A stretch of DNA of 64,000 bases, taken from JAXGQE01 sp040766585. GTDB lineage: Bacteria > Bacillota > SLNR01. The translations under genes and the position numbers were made by a program. The notes beneath the pieces were generated by a model. The model ran no database searches. It had not been told where the DNA came from and saw nothing but the letters and a program-made list of their open reading frames with translations. Position 1 is the stretch's first letter. Each line of letters starts with the position of its first letter. Shown one piece after another: positions 17,552-26,254 of this stretch. The stretch is from assembly GCA_040766585.1 (NCBI GenBank), contig JAXGQE010000002.1, positions 1 through 64,000 of the forward strand. The letters run 5' to 3'.

Positions 17552-18796
17552 TTATGGTTTCTCAACACCGCTGATATGAACCTTCTCGCCATCTAGAATT
17601 ACATATACCTCATCATCTGTGCCAACCTGCTCGATGTATCTTTTAACAATAACAGTGGCATACTTGGGGTCGAGTTCTAGAGTGTAACAAATTCTATCGA
17701 TCTGTTCACAGGCAATCAGGGTTGAGCCGCTGCCACCAAAGAGGTCCATGACAATGCCATTGACTTGAGACGAGTTCTTTATGGGGTAACAAAGAAGTGG
17801 TACAGGCTTCATGGTTGGATGTTCACCGTTCTTCTTTGGTTTATCGTAGTTCCAAACGGTTGTCTCAGATCTCCCTGTAAACCATTTGTGCTTTCCACCT
17901 CTTAGCCATCCAAAGAGAATCGGTTCATGGATCCAGTTGTATGGGCTACGACCTAAGACCAGGGAGTTCTTCTTCCAGATACACACGCCACTTAGATGGA
18001 AGCCTGCTTCTATGAAGGCTTTTCTGAAATTAAGTCCTTCCGTATCTGCATGAAAAACATAGATGGATCCACCGGGTGAAGTATACTCTGCCATATTCTT
18101 AAAGGCTGAGAGAAGGAAACTATAGAAGGTATCATTGTCTTGTTTATCGTTTTGAATCTTAAGACCACTGGCACTTTCAAAGTCCACGTTGTAAGGCGGA
18201 TCTGTCAGTACCAGATTAGCCTTCTTCCCATCCATAAGTTTTTCTACATCTTCAGGTTTCGTTGCATCACCACAAAAAAGACGGTGTCTTCCGAGGAGCC
18301 ATACGTCTCCGGGCTTAACAAAGGCAGCTTCCTCTAATGCTTTATTCACGTCGTAATCATCATCGGTGGCGTCTTTATCGTGGACCTGACTGAAGAGATC
18401 TTCAATCTCCGCAGCATAAAATCCAGTAAGTGTTACATCAAAGTCCTGTGCTTCAAGATCCTTAATCAAATCAGCTAGAGCTTCAAACTCCCAGTCACCT
18501 GTGACTTTGTTAAGAGCCACATTAAGCGCCTTTTCTCTTTCAGGGTTCATCTTAACAATGACACATTCAACTTCCGTATGGCCTTCTGCCACCAGCACCT
18601 TATACCTTTGATGGCCACCTACAATATTTCCCGTCTCTTCATTCCAGATGATTGGCTCCACATAACCAAACTCTGTCATGGATCTTTTCAGCTTTTCATA
18701 AGCTGGGTCTCCGGGCTTCAAATCTTTTCTTGGGTTATATTTAGCCGGGTTGATATCCGTTACCGGCACTTTTCTTATAATCATGTCCTGCTTCAT
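17552..18796 (-). CDS. DNA modification methylase with N-terminal ParB-like domain
   Basis: ATG 18796 follows GGAGGTAATCTG and gives 414 residues. Residues 10-110 are a ParB/Srx-like nuclease-type domain (INPAKYNPR, GGHQRYKVL at 60-68). The methyltransferase follows: catalytic TDPPY at 198-202 and the SAM-binding FGGSGST near 365. It is therefore a beta-class amino-methyltransferase acting on adenine N6 or cytosine N4. No restriction endonuclease is adjacent, so it is probably a phage self-protection or regulatory methylase. Such ParB-methylases are regular residents upstream of terminases in Clostridia phages. Confidence 0.88.
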   Translation of the reverse strand: MKQDMIIRKVPVTDINPAKYNPRKDLKPGDPAYEKLKRSMTEFGYVEPIIWNEETGNIVGGHQRYKVLVAEGHTEVECVIVKMNPEREKALNVALNKVTGDWEFEALADLIKDLEAQDFDVTLTGFYAAEIEDLFSQVHDKDATDDDYDVNKALEEAAFVKPGDVWLLGRHRLFCGDATKPEDVEKLMDGKKANLVLTDPPYNVDFESASGLKIQNDKQDNDTFYSFLLSAFKNMAEYTSPGGSIYVFHADTEGLNFRKAFIEAGFHLSGVCIWKKNSLVLGRSPYNWIHEPILFGWLRGGKHKWFTGRSETTVWNYDKPKKNGEHPTMKPVPLLCYPIKNSSQVNGIVMDLFGGSGSTLIACEQIDRICYTLELDPKYATVIVKRYIEQVGTDDEVYVILDGEKVHISGVEKP

Positions 18797-18821
18797 CAGA
18801 TTACCTCCATTTCTTGGCATT

Positions 18822-18851
18822 AAAAAAGCCCTAGACCGAGGTCTACAGGCT
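18822..18851 (-). terminator. Rho-independent terminator between HNH gene and methylase
   Basis: The minus strand forms AGCC-TG-TAGACC-TC-GGTCTA-G-GGCT followed by TTTTTT. The nested 6-bp and 4-bp stems make a strong hairpin. It ends transcription coming from the late activator/HNH side just 26 bp before the methylase start codon, so the methylase needs its own promoter or read-through. Confidence 0.75.
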
Positions 18852-18984
18852 AAAACTTACAAAACATTATAGAAAAACACCTGTATTTCAAGGTTGTAAT
18901 GAAATCACTTTGACTAGTTTCTTATTTATTCATCGGTCGCTACATCCCACTACTTGTGAGGTTTCCAGGGACTTTTCCAACCTT

Positions 18985-19110
18985 GAATATTGCGCACTAA
19001 TTCCGGGATATACCCCCCCCTTTGGATTTTCGCGATTTTTCACAGAAGACCCTAGCGCGTTGTCGTTCAGCCACTTCTGTAGAGATTTAGACCCCCTACC
19101 CCTTTGTAGG
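18985..19110 (-). other. Candidate cos/packaging site region
   Basis: This non-coding stretch at the end of the HNH gene has a run of eight C (19013-19020), GGATTTTCGCGATTTTTC, a CCTAGCGCGTTGTCG segment and ACCCCCTACCCC. Similar G-rich (on the minus strand), AAATCTCTACAG-containing stretches lie between HNH and terminase genes in HK97-type Firmicutes phages, where the cohesive-end site maps. Here terS is 5 kb away, so this is an inference only. The area 18860-18985 shows nothing else. Confidence 0.35.
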
Positions 19111-19467
19111 TTTAGAAGAATTTCCAAAGCCTCCGTCCTCGATAGCAGTCTTCTTGGAATGACAACTTTTACAAAGAGGCTGCCAGTTCTTTTTGTTCCA
19201 GAAGAGCTTCCGGTCACCGCCGTGTGGTTTAATGTGATCCACCTCTGTTGCAGGAGTAAGTCGTCCTTCTCTTTCGCAAGCGACACATAGTGGATGGCTC
19301 TTAAGAAGCTCCTTACTGGATTTTCTCCACTGATAGGTGTACATCTTTGAGCTTCTGTCGTTCTGAACCTTTATCATCTCTTTCTTGTGCTTGTCGCAAT
19401 ATCTATCATGGGTCAGCGATTGACAACCAGGATAGTTACAGATGCTCTTTGGTTTCCATGGCATCAA
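19096..19467 (-). CDS. HNH endonuclease (packaging-associated type)
   Basis: The 123-residue product starts after GGGAGGCGAGCTTG. It has an N-terminal zinc-binding ICNYPGCQ...YCDKH segment, CVACEREGRLTPATEVDHI with the catalytic DH at about residue 87, and a final WQPLCKSCHSKKTA. This CxxC..DH..N..CxxCH order is the phage HNH family that assists terminase cutting at cos sites. It is separated from terS by the methylase and the accessory block, which is unusual since the two are often adjacent. Confidence 0.88.
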   Translation of the reverse strand: MMPWKPKSICNYPGCQSLTHDRYCDKHKKEMIKVQNDRSSKMYTYQWRKSSKELLKSHPLCVACEREGRLTPATEVDHIKPHGGDRKLFWNKKNWQPLCKSCHSKKTAIEDGGFGNSSKPTKG

Positions 19468-19469
19468 GC

Positions 19470-19660
19470 TCGCCTCCCATTTTTATTCTTGAAAAAAGGC
19501 ATAGAAAAAGCTCCAGTCATTAACCAGAGCCCTTGATCCAAGAATGCTGCGTTTCCTAAGATTCGAATCGATATAACATAGGCGTATGCTACAGCATATG
19601 GTGTTCTTGAATTTTCTATACCTTTACACCTTATACTATAACATACTTCCACAGTCGCCT
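19470..19660 (-). promoter_or_regulatory. Probable late-promoter/leader region with palindrome
   Basis: This 190-bp spacer between the DUF1492 regulator and HNH gene contains a palindrome TATGCT-AC-AGCATA at 19585-19598 and an AT-rich GTTATAGTATAA on the minus strand at about 19631-19642 that could serve as a -10. In phages with this type of regulator, the activator drives the late operon from a promoter directly downstream of its gene, so the position fits. A small ORF here (19464-19670) has no family features and I do not annotate it. Confidence 0.35.
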
Positions 19661-20089
19661 TCAGTCGCATTTAGTCGCATCTTTTATCTTCTTAACTTCT
19701 TTAATTGCCTTCCCATGAATTCGAAATACCGTACTTCTATCATATCCCATAGCCAAGGCAATCTCCTCCCAGTTCTTACCACACAGATATCTCATCTCTA
19801 GTAAGAGCTGGTAGTTCAAATCATCAATCTGATTTAAGGTATCCTGAATATCCTTTTTAAGTTCCACCAGTCGGTCTATATCATCATTGACCTCATTCTC
19901 CAGGTCTATTACTTTCACGATGGTGTTTTCCATCTTGCTTATCTCTATGTTCCCACCACATATCTTTTCTTTTGTAAAACTTGACGTCACTTTCATGGTG
20001 AGACTTTTTAACATTTCCAGCTGTTCTAACTTACTATCGATCATTTGGTCCAGCCATATGGCCTGTGATAAATATTCCTTTGCATGCAT
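19661..20089 (-). CDS. DUF1492-type sigma-like late transcriptional regulator
   Basis: This 142-residue protein has an N-terminal helix (KEYLSQAIWLDQMIDSKLEQL), a Cys-Gly-Gly turn, a long coiled-coil middle and a C-terminal helix-turn-helix (KNWEEIALAMGYDRSTVFRIHGKAI, partly quoted) like sigma-70 region 4. This is the DUF1492/ArpU/RinA-like arrangement of phage late-gene activators. The gene sits just upstream of the HNH and late region, as expected. Its start codon touches the stop of the preceding small gene. Confidence 0.85.
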   Translation of the reverse strand: MHAKEYLSQAIWLDQMIDSKLEQLEMLKSLTMKVTSSFTKEKICGGNIEISKMENTIVKVIDLENEVNDDIDRLVELKKDIQDTLNQIDDLNYQLLLEMRYLCGKNWEEIALAMGYDRSTVFRIHGKAIKEVKKIKDATKCD

Positions 20090-20319
20090 CAGATCGCCTC
20101 CGATTCATCCAAAAGCTTTAGCTTTCCGCCGTAGTATTGGTTGATGATTGAGCTTCCAGTCTCGGCGTCCAGTGATCTTATTCTCTTAAACACCTTTTCT
20201 TGCGCTTCATCCAGTTGCTCTTTCGTTTTATAAAACCGACAACCATCGCCTTCGCAGTGTGTTACTTTTAAAGCTTTACACTTACCATTTTTATAGGCAA
20301 AACATTCTTTTTCATTCAT
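20089..20319 (-). CDS. Small Cys-containing conserved phage protein (76 aa)
   Basis: The N-terminus reads ECFAYKNGKCKALKVTHCEGDGCRFYK, with four Cys spaced as in a small metal-binding knuckle, followed by a helical, charged C-terminus (AQEKVFKRIRSLDAE). It overlaps both neighbours at start and stop codons. Proteins of this look regularly precede the DUF1492 regulator in Clostridia prophages. Function is unknown. Confidence 0.6.
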   Translation of the reverse strand: MNEKECFAYKNGKCKALKVTHCEGDGCRFYKTKEQLDEAQEKVFKRIRSLDAETGSSIINQYYGGKLKLLDESEAI

Positions 20320-20750
20320 CGACTCACACCTCCATTTTGCCTACAGTCAGTTTCAAAATAGCGGATCGGCATCTTCCACTTTTTCGCTTTTTTGATTTCA
20401 AGTGCCATCCCGGAGGATATATGCTTACCAAAAACCCAAAGTTCATTACACTTCCCCAAGAGCACCAGTCCCATCTCAATTCCTAACTGTCGCTCTTCAG
20501 GGTCGTTGTCCTCTAAAAACTGAGGATACATGAGGTGAGGGATAATAGGAATCACTTTTTCCATGACTGCAAAGCGCCCATATCTTTTAGCCCGCATAGT
20601 ATTTCCATCGACACCACCAGCAAAGGGGCTACAGATAAACACGATTTTTTTCTTGTCCTTCAACTCTTTTTGTTCTTTTTCGATATTTGTTAAAGCTTCA
20701 TAAGCCGTAGGATCAAAGTATCCTTCTTGGTTATATAAATTCACTCCCAT
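20316..20750 (-). CDS. DUF4406/DUF7768-like nucleotide-binding phage protein
   Basis: The 144-residue product has VFICSPFAGGVDGNTMRAKRY near residues 37-57 (partly quoted: VFICSPFAGGVDGN), a PIIPHLMYPQFLEDNDPEER segment, and CNELWVFGKHISSGMALEI. This matches the family related to nucleoside 2-deoxyribosyltransferases, in which the S-P-x-x-G loop and the E-W-F-G segment bind a nucleotide sugar. The phage role is unknown; nucleotide salvage or modification is possible. It sits between the SNF2 helicase (1-bp gap) and a small Cys protein. Confidence 0.72.
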   Translation of the reverse strand: MGVNLYNQEGYFDPTAYEALTNIEKEQKELKDKKKIVFICSPFAGGVDGNTMRAKRYGRFAVMEKVIPIIPHLMYPQFLEDNDPEERQLGIEMGLVLLGKCNELWVFGKHISSGMALEIKKAKKWKMPIRYFETDCRQNGGVSR

Positions 20751-20751
20751 A

Positions 20752-22131
20752 CTATAGCCCCTCCATTTCTTTTCGTTTGGCTTTAAGTCTTATCCTTACT
20801 GCATTTATAAGTGCACTCTGACTTACATCTTTCGACTTTAATGCCTCTATAACACGCTCATCAATACTGTCTTTAGCAATGATGTGGTGAATTATTACCG
20901 TATCATTTTGTCCCTGCCTGTGGAGTCTGGCATTAGCTTGCTGATAGAGTTCAAGACTCCATGTTAGCCCAAACCAAATGATTATATTTCCACCCGTCTG
21001 CAAGTTAAGACCGTGCCCCGCTGAAGCCGGATGGGCTAAGAGCACTTTGATTTTCCCCTTATTCCATTCATCTATATCTTTCTCAGACTGCAGAAGCCTC
21101 GGGTGTTGTTTCTTTAAGTGATGTAATATTCTGTCCCGATCATGCTGGTAACCATAAAATACAAGTACTGGTTTTCCTGAGGCAGCTTCAATAAGTTCAT
21201 CCAACACATTTAACTTTTCATTGTGAATGTGTTTTACTTTTTTATCCTCGTCATAAACAGCTCCATTCGCAACCTGAAGTAATTTGTTCGCAAGTACTGC
21301 AGCGGATCCAGCTAGGACATCGGAATCTACTAATGAAAGAATCAGTTCTTTCTCTAAAGTATCGTATTGTTCTCTTGCTTTTGGAGGCATTTCAATTGAT
21401 ATCATATTATCTATGCGATCCGGTAGATCCAGATAATCTACTGCCTTCATGCTCACACAGATATCCGATAGTTTTTTAAAAATTACCTCTTCAGCACCTT
21501 GCTTTAGTTTCCAAGTATAGATCACCATTTGATTTCTTTTATCTGGTAAGAAGTATCGTTCACGATACCCTGTCAAAGTTCTGCCAAGACGCTCACCACC
21601 ATCTAGGAGATAGATTTGGGGCCATAGGTCGACAAGTCCATTTGGTGCAGGTGTTCCCGTCAATCCCACCATACGTTTAATCAATGGTCTGACCTTCTTT
21701 AATGAACTGAACCTTTTTGATTTTGAGGATTTGAAACTTGAAAGTTCATCAACTACCACCATATCAAATGGCCAGTCACCGCCCAACCATTCTACCAGCC
21801 ATGTAACATTTTCACGGTTTATGATATAGATGTCTGCATTCTTACCAAGCCCTTCTATCCGCTCTTTTTCGCTGCCCAATATTTTAGAAATAGTAAGCGA
21901 TGAGAGATGATCCCACTTCTTAATTTCATCTGGCCATGTTGTTTGAGCTACCCTTAAAGGAGAAATTACAAGCACTTTATAAATTTCAAATCGGTCATAT
22001 TTAAGTTCCAGGATAGCCGTTAGTGTCGCCACTGATTTTCCCATCCCCATTTCAAGAAACAAAGCTGACTTTTCGTGTTCAACAATCCACTTCGTCGCAT
22101 AATCTTGATAACTAAAAGGTTCGTATTTCAT
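20752..22131 (-). CDS. SNF2-family DEAD-like helicase
   Basis: This 459-residue protein starts MKYEPFSYQDYATKWI and has Walker A LEMGMGKSVAT (about 27-37), a DELSSFKSSKSKRF segment, GLTGTPAPNG, and C-terminal motif VI ANARLHRQGQNDTV. These are the full set of SNF2 helicase motifs in a compact phage version. It probably remodels DNA during replication or recombination. Its start overlaps the stop of the VRR-NUC gene by 4 bp, so helicase and nuclease are likely co-translated. Function beyond the ATPase class is inferred. Confidence 0.9.
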   Translation of the reverse strand: MKYEPFSYQDYATKWIVEHEKSALFLEMGMGKSVATLTAILELKYDRFEIYKVLVISPLRVAQTTWPDEIKKWDHLSSLTISKILGSEKERIEGLGKNADIYIINRENVTWLVEWLGGDWPFDMVVVDELSSFKSSKSKRFSSLKKVRPLIKRMVGLTGTPAPNGLVDLWPQIYLLDGGERLGRTLTGYRERYFLPDKRNQMVIYTWKLKQGAEEVIFKKLSDICVSMKAVDYLDLPDRIDNMISIEMPPKAREQYDTLEKELILSLVDSDVLAGSAAVLANKLLQVANGAVYDEDKKVKHIHNEKLNVLDELIEAASGKPVLVFYGYQHDRDRILHHLKKQHPRLLQSEKDIDEWNKGKIKVLLAHPASAGHGLNLQTGGNIIIWFGLTWSLELYQQANARLHRQGQNDTVIIHHIIAKDSIDERVIEALKSKDVSQSALINAVRIRLKAKRKEMEGL

Positions 22132-22406
22132 GTCCTAATCTCCTGAATCAATCCATCTATGGCTTCATAACTATCTAAGGTATAAACCCTAAATCCCAGC
22201 AGCTCAATTTGTTGTTTTCTTTTAACTTGCAGCGCTCTCAGACTCTTAGAAGGAGCCTTCAGCTCCACAAAGGCAACTCTCGCTTCGGGAAAAAGAAGTA
22301 ACCTATCTGGCATCCCTGCGTTTCCTGGGGAGACGAGCTTAATGGCCAGTCCACCTTTTTGATTCACTTTATTTTTTAATTTGTTTTCGATATTACTTTC
22401 CCGCAT
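22128..22406 (-). CDS. VRR-NUC domain nuclease (92 aa)
   Basis: This is a minimal VRR-NUC fold: ENKLKNKVNQKGGLAIKLVSPGNAG, then GMPDRLLLFPEARVAFVELKAPSK (quoted in part: PDRLLLFP, AFVELKAP), with the D...ExK catalytic residues, and a C-terminal helix. Stand-alone VRR-NUCs act as structure-specific nucleases. It pairs with the SNF2 helicase gene by a 4-bp overlap, a standard Clostridia phage gene pair. The start at 22406 lies just downstream of the repeat-rich spacer. Confidence 0.88.
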   Translation of the reverse strand: MRESNIENKLKNKVNQKGGLAIKLVSPGNAGMPDRLLLFPEARVAFVELKAPSKSLRALQVKRKQQIELLGFRVYTLDSYEAIDGLIQEIRT

Positions 22407-22428
22407 CTATCTGCCCTCCTGATCTTAA

Positions 22429-22645
22429 AGGTATACATCATGAATCTGCATTTTTATAAGGCTTTCAAGCTTTTGTAGACTCCGTATACCTTTTTTGACT
22501 ATAACTGTACGCTTTTTCGTATTAGAGCCTAAGAAGTGTATGTATTACTCCCTATTCACTCTATTTATTTTCTTATATATAAAAAGGTATATTAGGTATA
22601 CAAGGTATAATCTATAGCGGACACAACGTTTCTAGTGTATACCTA
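22429..22645. repeat. Iteron-like GGTATAC repeats in a non-coding spacer, candidate replication origin
   Basis: Copies of AGGTATAC or close variants start at 22429, 22585, 22594 and 22603, and reverse-oriented copies occur at about 22484-22490 and 22636-22644. The three at 22585-22609 are tandem at 9-bp spacing in a very AT-rich stretch (22560-22590). The spacer lies between VapE and VRR-NUC and holds no ORF. This is what a phage initiator-binding region would look like, but no initiator binding has been shown. Confidence 0.5.
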
Positions 22646-22660
22646 GACCCCTTCTTAAGT

Positions 22661-25078
22661 TTACTGGTTTACATCTTCTCTTCTGAATCCCTTTTGCGTT
22701 CCGTACGTTTTATCAAACCTTACAGAACTCACTCGCTTCCATCCCGTTGTATTCTGCAGTATCATATTGATTTCTTTCGCATCATATCTTGTCATCATCG
22801 CGATATCCTTTTGAAACAATTCATCCCAAATCATCTGAGCACAAACCTTATGCAGCCTCATGTTGTTTTCTGGCAAATTATCTGAATGATCCATATGCAG
22901 ATATGCTCTTCTACTACCAATGTCGAGTTCATACCAATTAGCAGGTACAGGAGCTTCCAAATAAGCTCTGATTGTTTCGGCAACGGGGTTTTCTTGGGTA
23001 TGGGCTGCTTGAATCTGCTGAGCTTTCTCTTCGATGTCCTTTCCCAGCGCCAGCGATTCACCTTGCTCATAAAGGGTTTTAGCTTCCGCCCATATTTGAT
23101 CCACTTCATCTTCGTTAAGGTCCACCCACATATTTTTACTTCCGTTCCCATTAACGGTAATAGGTAGAAAACGACGATTTCCTGTTGGATCGTTTAGGAA
23201 ATCATAATCATTAGTCGTTCCAAAGAAAACACATTGCCTTTTGAATGTCTCATTATGCCTACCATACGCCACACGAAAGGTATCTTCTGCTTTAGAAATA
23301 AAGTGCTTAACGGCTTCCACGTCAGCTTTCTTTGTAGCTGTCAGTTCTGCCATTTCTAATATCCATGCACCTTGAAGCTGTTCATAGGCTTCTTTTCCTT
23401 TCACTGTCATAAGGGAATCAGAATGCCATTTTTTCCCTAGCAATTTGACGATATAGCTTTTCCCCACTCCCTGCGGGCCAACTAACACTACGCAGTAATC
23501 AAATTTTGCTCCTGGACGATAAATTCTAGTAACGGCAGCTATCATTATCTTTCTGGTGAAGGCCCTGACGCATTCGTTCTCCTCTGCTCCAAGGTACTCA
23601 ATCATAATCGTCTCGACTCTTTCTGTGCCATCCCACTCAAGACTGTTAAGGTATTCTTTAATAGGATGAAATGCATATTTAACGGCAACTTCACTCCAAG
23701 CATCTCCAATGATTCCGGCTCCCTTAATGCCATAGATTGAATATAGGTAATTTCTTAAACTGGCATCATCTGCATCTGACCAATATTCTCCACGCTCAAC
23801 ACTTCGCCAGGGTAAACTATCTTTAATAACAACCCTGTGGACAAAATCATTTAGTGCAATCCGATCGCTTTAATGCTAGGTCGTTCTCTAGTAGTAAAGT
23901 GCATTGAGTGCACTTGATACAATATTTCCCTTTTGATCTCTTGTTAGAGAAGTGAGCCACTCCATTTCATCTTCACTAAAATCTTCTTTGGCCAGATTCA
24001 GTTGCTCTGTTCCCAAAGTGAGTCTTACAGATTTATCCTTTAATGCTTCTTCAATCATTGCTTTATTTGAAGGCATTCGATTAATGGGAGTACCTTCTTT
24101 AACTGTCTCATCCAGTTCACCAAACAGATGAATCCGAGCCAGATCAAAAGCGTTACATAACTTCCCAGCGATAGGATCAGTAGAATGATGGGAATATGCA
24201 AAATCACCATTTTCATAGACAACCAACCCACCAGATGTGGAACCTGCCGCATAGGTAAACCGGTTCTGATCCTCACACGGGGTATACACGTTACTTAAAT
24301 ACTTTTCGATTACACTGGCCACATCGTAAGTCCTGCAAAATGCGCCCACTACACCTTCTTTTGTTTTTGGGTCTCCTTGCTTATCTGCCAATCGCTTTCG
24401 CTCTTTTATGGTTCTTGTACTCTCTGGCCAATAGGAGGAATCTCTCCAATCTGGATACCTACTTAACACGGAATCGGGATCAATCCACGGCTCATCTTGT
24501 ATCTCAAAAATATATTCTGCATCTGCTGATGTGGAAGGCCAGTACATAAGCCGATGGGCTTCATAGGTTGTATCGTCAAAAAAATCAATTCCAAAATCTG
24601 AGGCAATGCGCCTTGCAATAGGTACATACTCATCAGATGTTACTGGTCGGGATAGAGGGATAACCAATCTCAATCTCTGTTTTGCTGGATGGTGTTTATG
24701 AGTGGAATACATGGCGCATCCATAGCCAAAAATCGTCTCTATAGATGCCCATAAATCCCCTTTTACAAAATCGGCGTCTAGCGTCACCAACTGACGCCAT
24801 ACTACACTGTCATATTTTCGTCTGCCACCTTTTAATGTTCCGCCGACAAAGCCACCCACATCCTTAATCTCGTCTTGTTTAGCTTTCGAGAGCTGCTTGT
24901 ATTCCTCCTGTGTTTCATGGGTTCTAACGGTGCTTTTTAACTTATCAACCATCTCTGACCATAGCATCTCTCTATTTTTCCAGTTGATCTCTTTTCTATT
25001 TTTTCCGATGGCAATGGTCAAACTGCCATCGTATTTCAGTTTCGCTTTCTTATTTTTACTCGGTTCCATCACACCCAT
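22661..25078 (-). pseudogene. VapE/virulence-associated E-type primase-helicase, split by indels near the middle
   Basis: The N-terminal 396 codons (25078-23888) resemble the primase-like half, with VVWRQLVTLDADFV and YSTHKHHPAKQRLRLVIPL. The C-terminal part is open from about 23870 to 22661 and holds the SF3-type helicase: VVLVGPQGVGKSYIV (Walker A), WILEMAELT, FFGTTNDYDFLNDPTGNRRF (partly quoted). Between the halves at 23860-23895 two small indels break the frame: ALLLENDLALK is readable in a third frame. The intact product would be about 805 residues. It would unwind and prime phage DNA. The 5' ORF would give only a truncated primase. Confidence 0.85.
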
Positions 25079-25235
25079 CTGCCCTCCTACTCAAGCACCG
25101 CTTAAGGCCTCGTATAGCACCTTCTAAGTCACCGGAAAGCGCCTGACCTCTTATGGTTTTGATCGTCTTTCTTGGAAGCTCATCCACATAGTTTTTTAAC
25201 TCCTGAACAAAGCGCTTCGTTTTCACATCAACCAT
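25056..25235 (-). CDS. Small conserved early phage protein (59 aa)
   Basis: ATG 25235 follows GGGAGGTGCTCC. The product (MVDVKTKRFVQELKNYVDEL, then RKTIKTIRGQALSGDLEGA) is a helical, basic protein ending in RRADGCDGTE, and its end overlaps the VapE start by 23 bp. Similar small genes precede VapE in many Clostridia prophages. No function is known, and I see no catalytic motif. Confidence 0.6.
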   Translation of the reverse strand: MVDVKTKRFVQELKNYVDELPRKTIKTIRGQALSGDLEGAIRGLKRCLSRRADGCDGTE

Positions 25236-25249
25236 CCGGAGCACCTCCC

Positions 25250-26074
25250 TTAGGCTGATTGATCGTGTCTTTCTATAACGGGCACCAGATTTTTTTCCGC
25301 ACGCAACTTTTCATAAAGGAAGAGTCTGCCTTTTTGTGTCCAATAGGTGTGCATAATACTTCTATCAGAATCAATAACGTGTGTCTTTGATTGGGTGTAA
25401 CCCATCTCTGCATACTTTTGATACAGCAGCCAGGTCTTTCCGATTTTGTACTGGATGCCAATTTCATGAAGCAAGGCGTTAAACGTTCTTGCAGATAGGC
25501 CATAGTCTTTGGAGATTACGCTAATAGGCACTACTGACTTATTTTGTAGGATTAGATCGTAATATGAAGCTTTTGGTTTCATTTCACTAATGATCTGTTT
25601 GTTTTGAGCATTCTCAAGTTCAAGCCTCTTGGCTTTCTCTTTAGCTTCCTTATATTCAGTAAAAAGCTTTATTCCCAGATCAGGATTTTCCAAAATGTTA
25701 TTTAGCAGAGATTCTGAAGCGTACATTCCGTGTTTTCTAATGTCGGGGATCACTTCATCGAAAACCCATTTTTCAAAACGCTCAGCTACAGCAAGAGTTG
25801 ATTTAACAATCAGCCTATACAAATTGCCCTCGTCAATATACTTTTTTTCAACCTGCTGCAGTGCGTCACTGCCATCTGCTTTTTTACCAGTCACCACCCC
25901 TACTGAACACATGGTTACCCCGGGTGATTTACAGTGGTCCTTGATCGCCTTTTGAGGGTTTTTATAGCCTAAAATTCTGGCACTTTCAGTTGCTGGGAAG
26001 TACTCTTTGCCATCAATAAGCATGATTTCCAGTTGTCCAAATTCCGATGAATTAACTACTCTTACATCATTCAT
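25250..26074 (-). CDS. Phage antirepressor, BRO-N plus KilAC
   Basis: I choose ATG 26074 (MNDVRVVNSSEFGQLEI), preceded by CAGGAGGAAAAG; the longer frame start at 26119 is less likely. Residues 1-115 are a BRO-N/Bro domain (EYFPATESARILGYKNPQKAI, partly quoted; FEKWVFDEVIPDIRKHG). After a coiled coil (140-165), the C-terminal KilAC domain begins about residue 170 (YGLSARTFNALLHEIGIQYK). Such proteins antagonise prophage repressors, usually through competition or sequestration. It overlaps the preceding small ORF by 8 bp. Confidence 0.88.
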   Translation of the reverse strand: MNDVRVVNSSEFGQLEIMLIDGKEYFPATESARILGYKNPQKAIKDHCKSPGVTMCSVGVVTGKKADGSDALQQVEKKYIDEGNLYRLIVKSTLAVAERFEKWVFDEVIPDIRKHGMYASESLLNNILENPDLGIKLFTEYKEAKEKAKRLELENAQNKQIISEMKPKASYYDLILQNKSVVPISVISKDYGLSARTFNALLHEIGIQYKIGKTWLLYQKYAEMGYTQSKTHVIDSDRSIMHTYWTQKGRLFLYEKLRAEKNLVPVIERHDQSA

Positions 26075-26240
26075 TCTTCTTTTCCTCCTGTTCAATAATT
26101 TCTCCACATCGGCACTCATAGAAATAATCTAAAAGTACACCTTGTTCAACGTGCATATTTATCATGGCCTCCTGCCCACACAAGGAACAGACCACCGTTT
26201 TATCTATTGCGTCAAAAAGATCATCATCTTGATATGTCAT
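26067..26240 (-). CDS. Small zinc-ribbon protein upstream of antirepressor (57 aa)
   Basis: This 57-codon ORF begins at ATG 26240 (MTYQDDDLFDAIDKTVVCSLC) and ends overlapping the antirepressor start. It has CSLCGQ and ECRCGE, a four-Cys zinc-ribbon pattern, then an acidic tail. Spacing and overlap indicate it is translated in the early operon. Homologous minigenes occur between polymerase and antirepressor genes in related prophages. Function unknown. Confidence 0.6.
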   Translation of the reverse strand: MTYQDDDLFDAIDKTVVCSLCGQEAMINMHVEQGVLLDYFYECRCGEIIEQEEKKNE

Positions 26241-26254
26241 AGGGATGCCCCCTT

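Noticed and set aside
19550..19575. tRNA-like TTCGAATC
   Set aside because: The T-loop-like octamer lacks pairing stems, anticodon arm and CCA-side acceptor on either strand.
19464..19670. 68-codon minus-strand ORF
   Set aside because: Lies in the presumptive promoter spacer, has no family features and its start overlaps the regulator stop.
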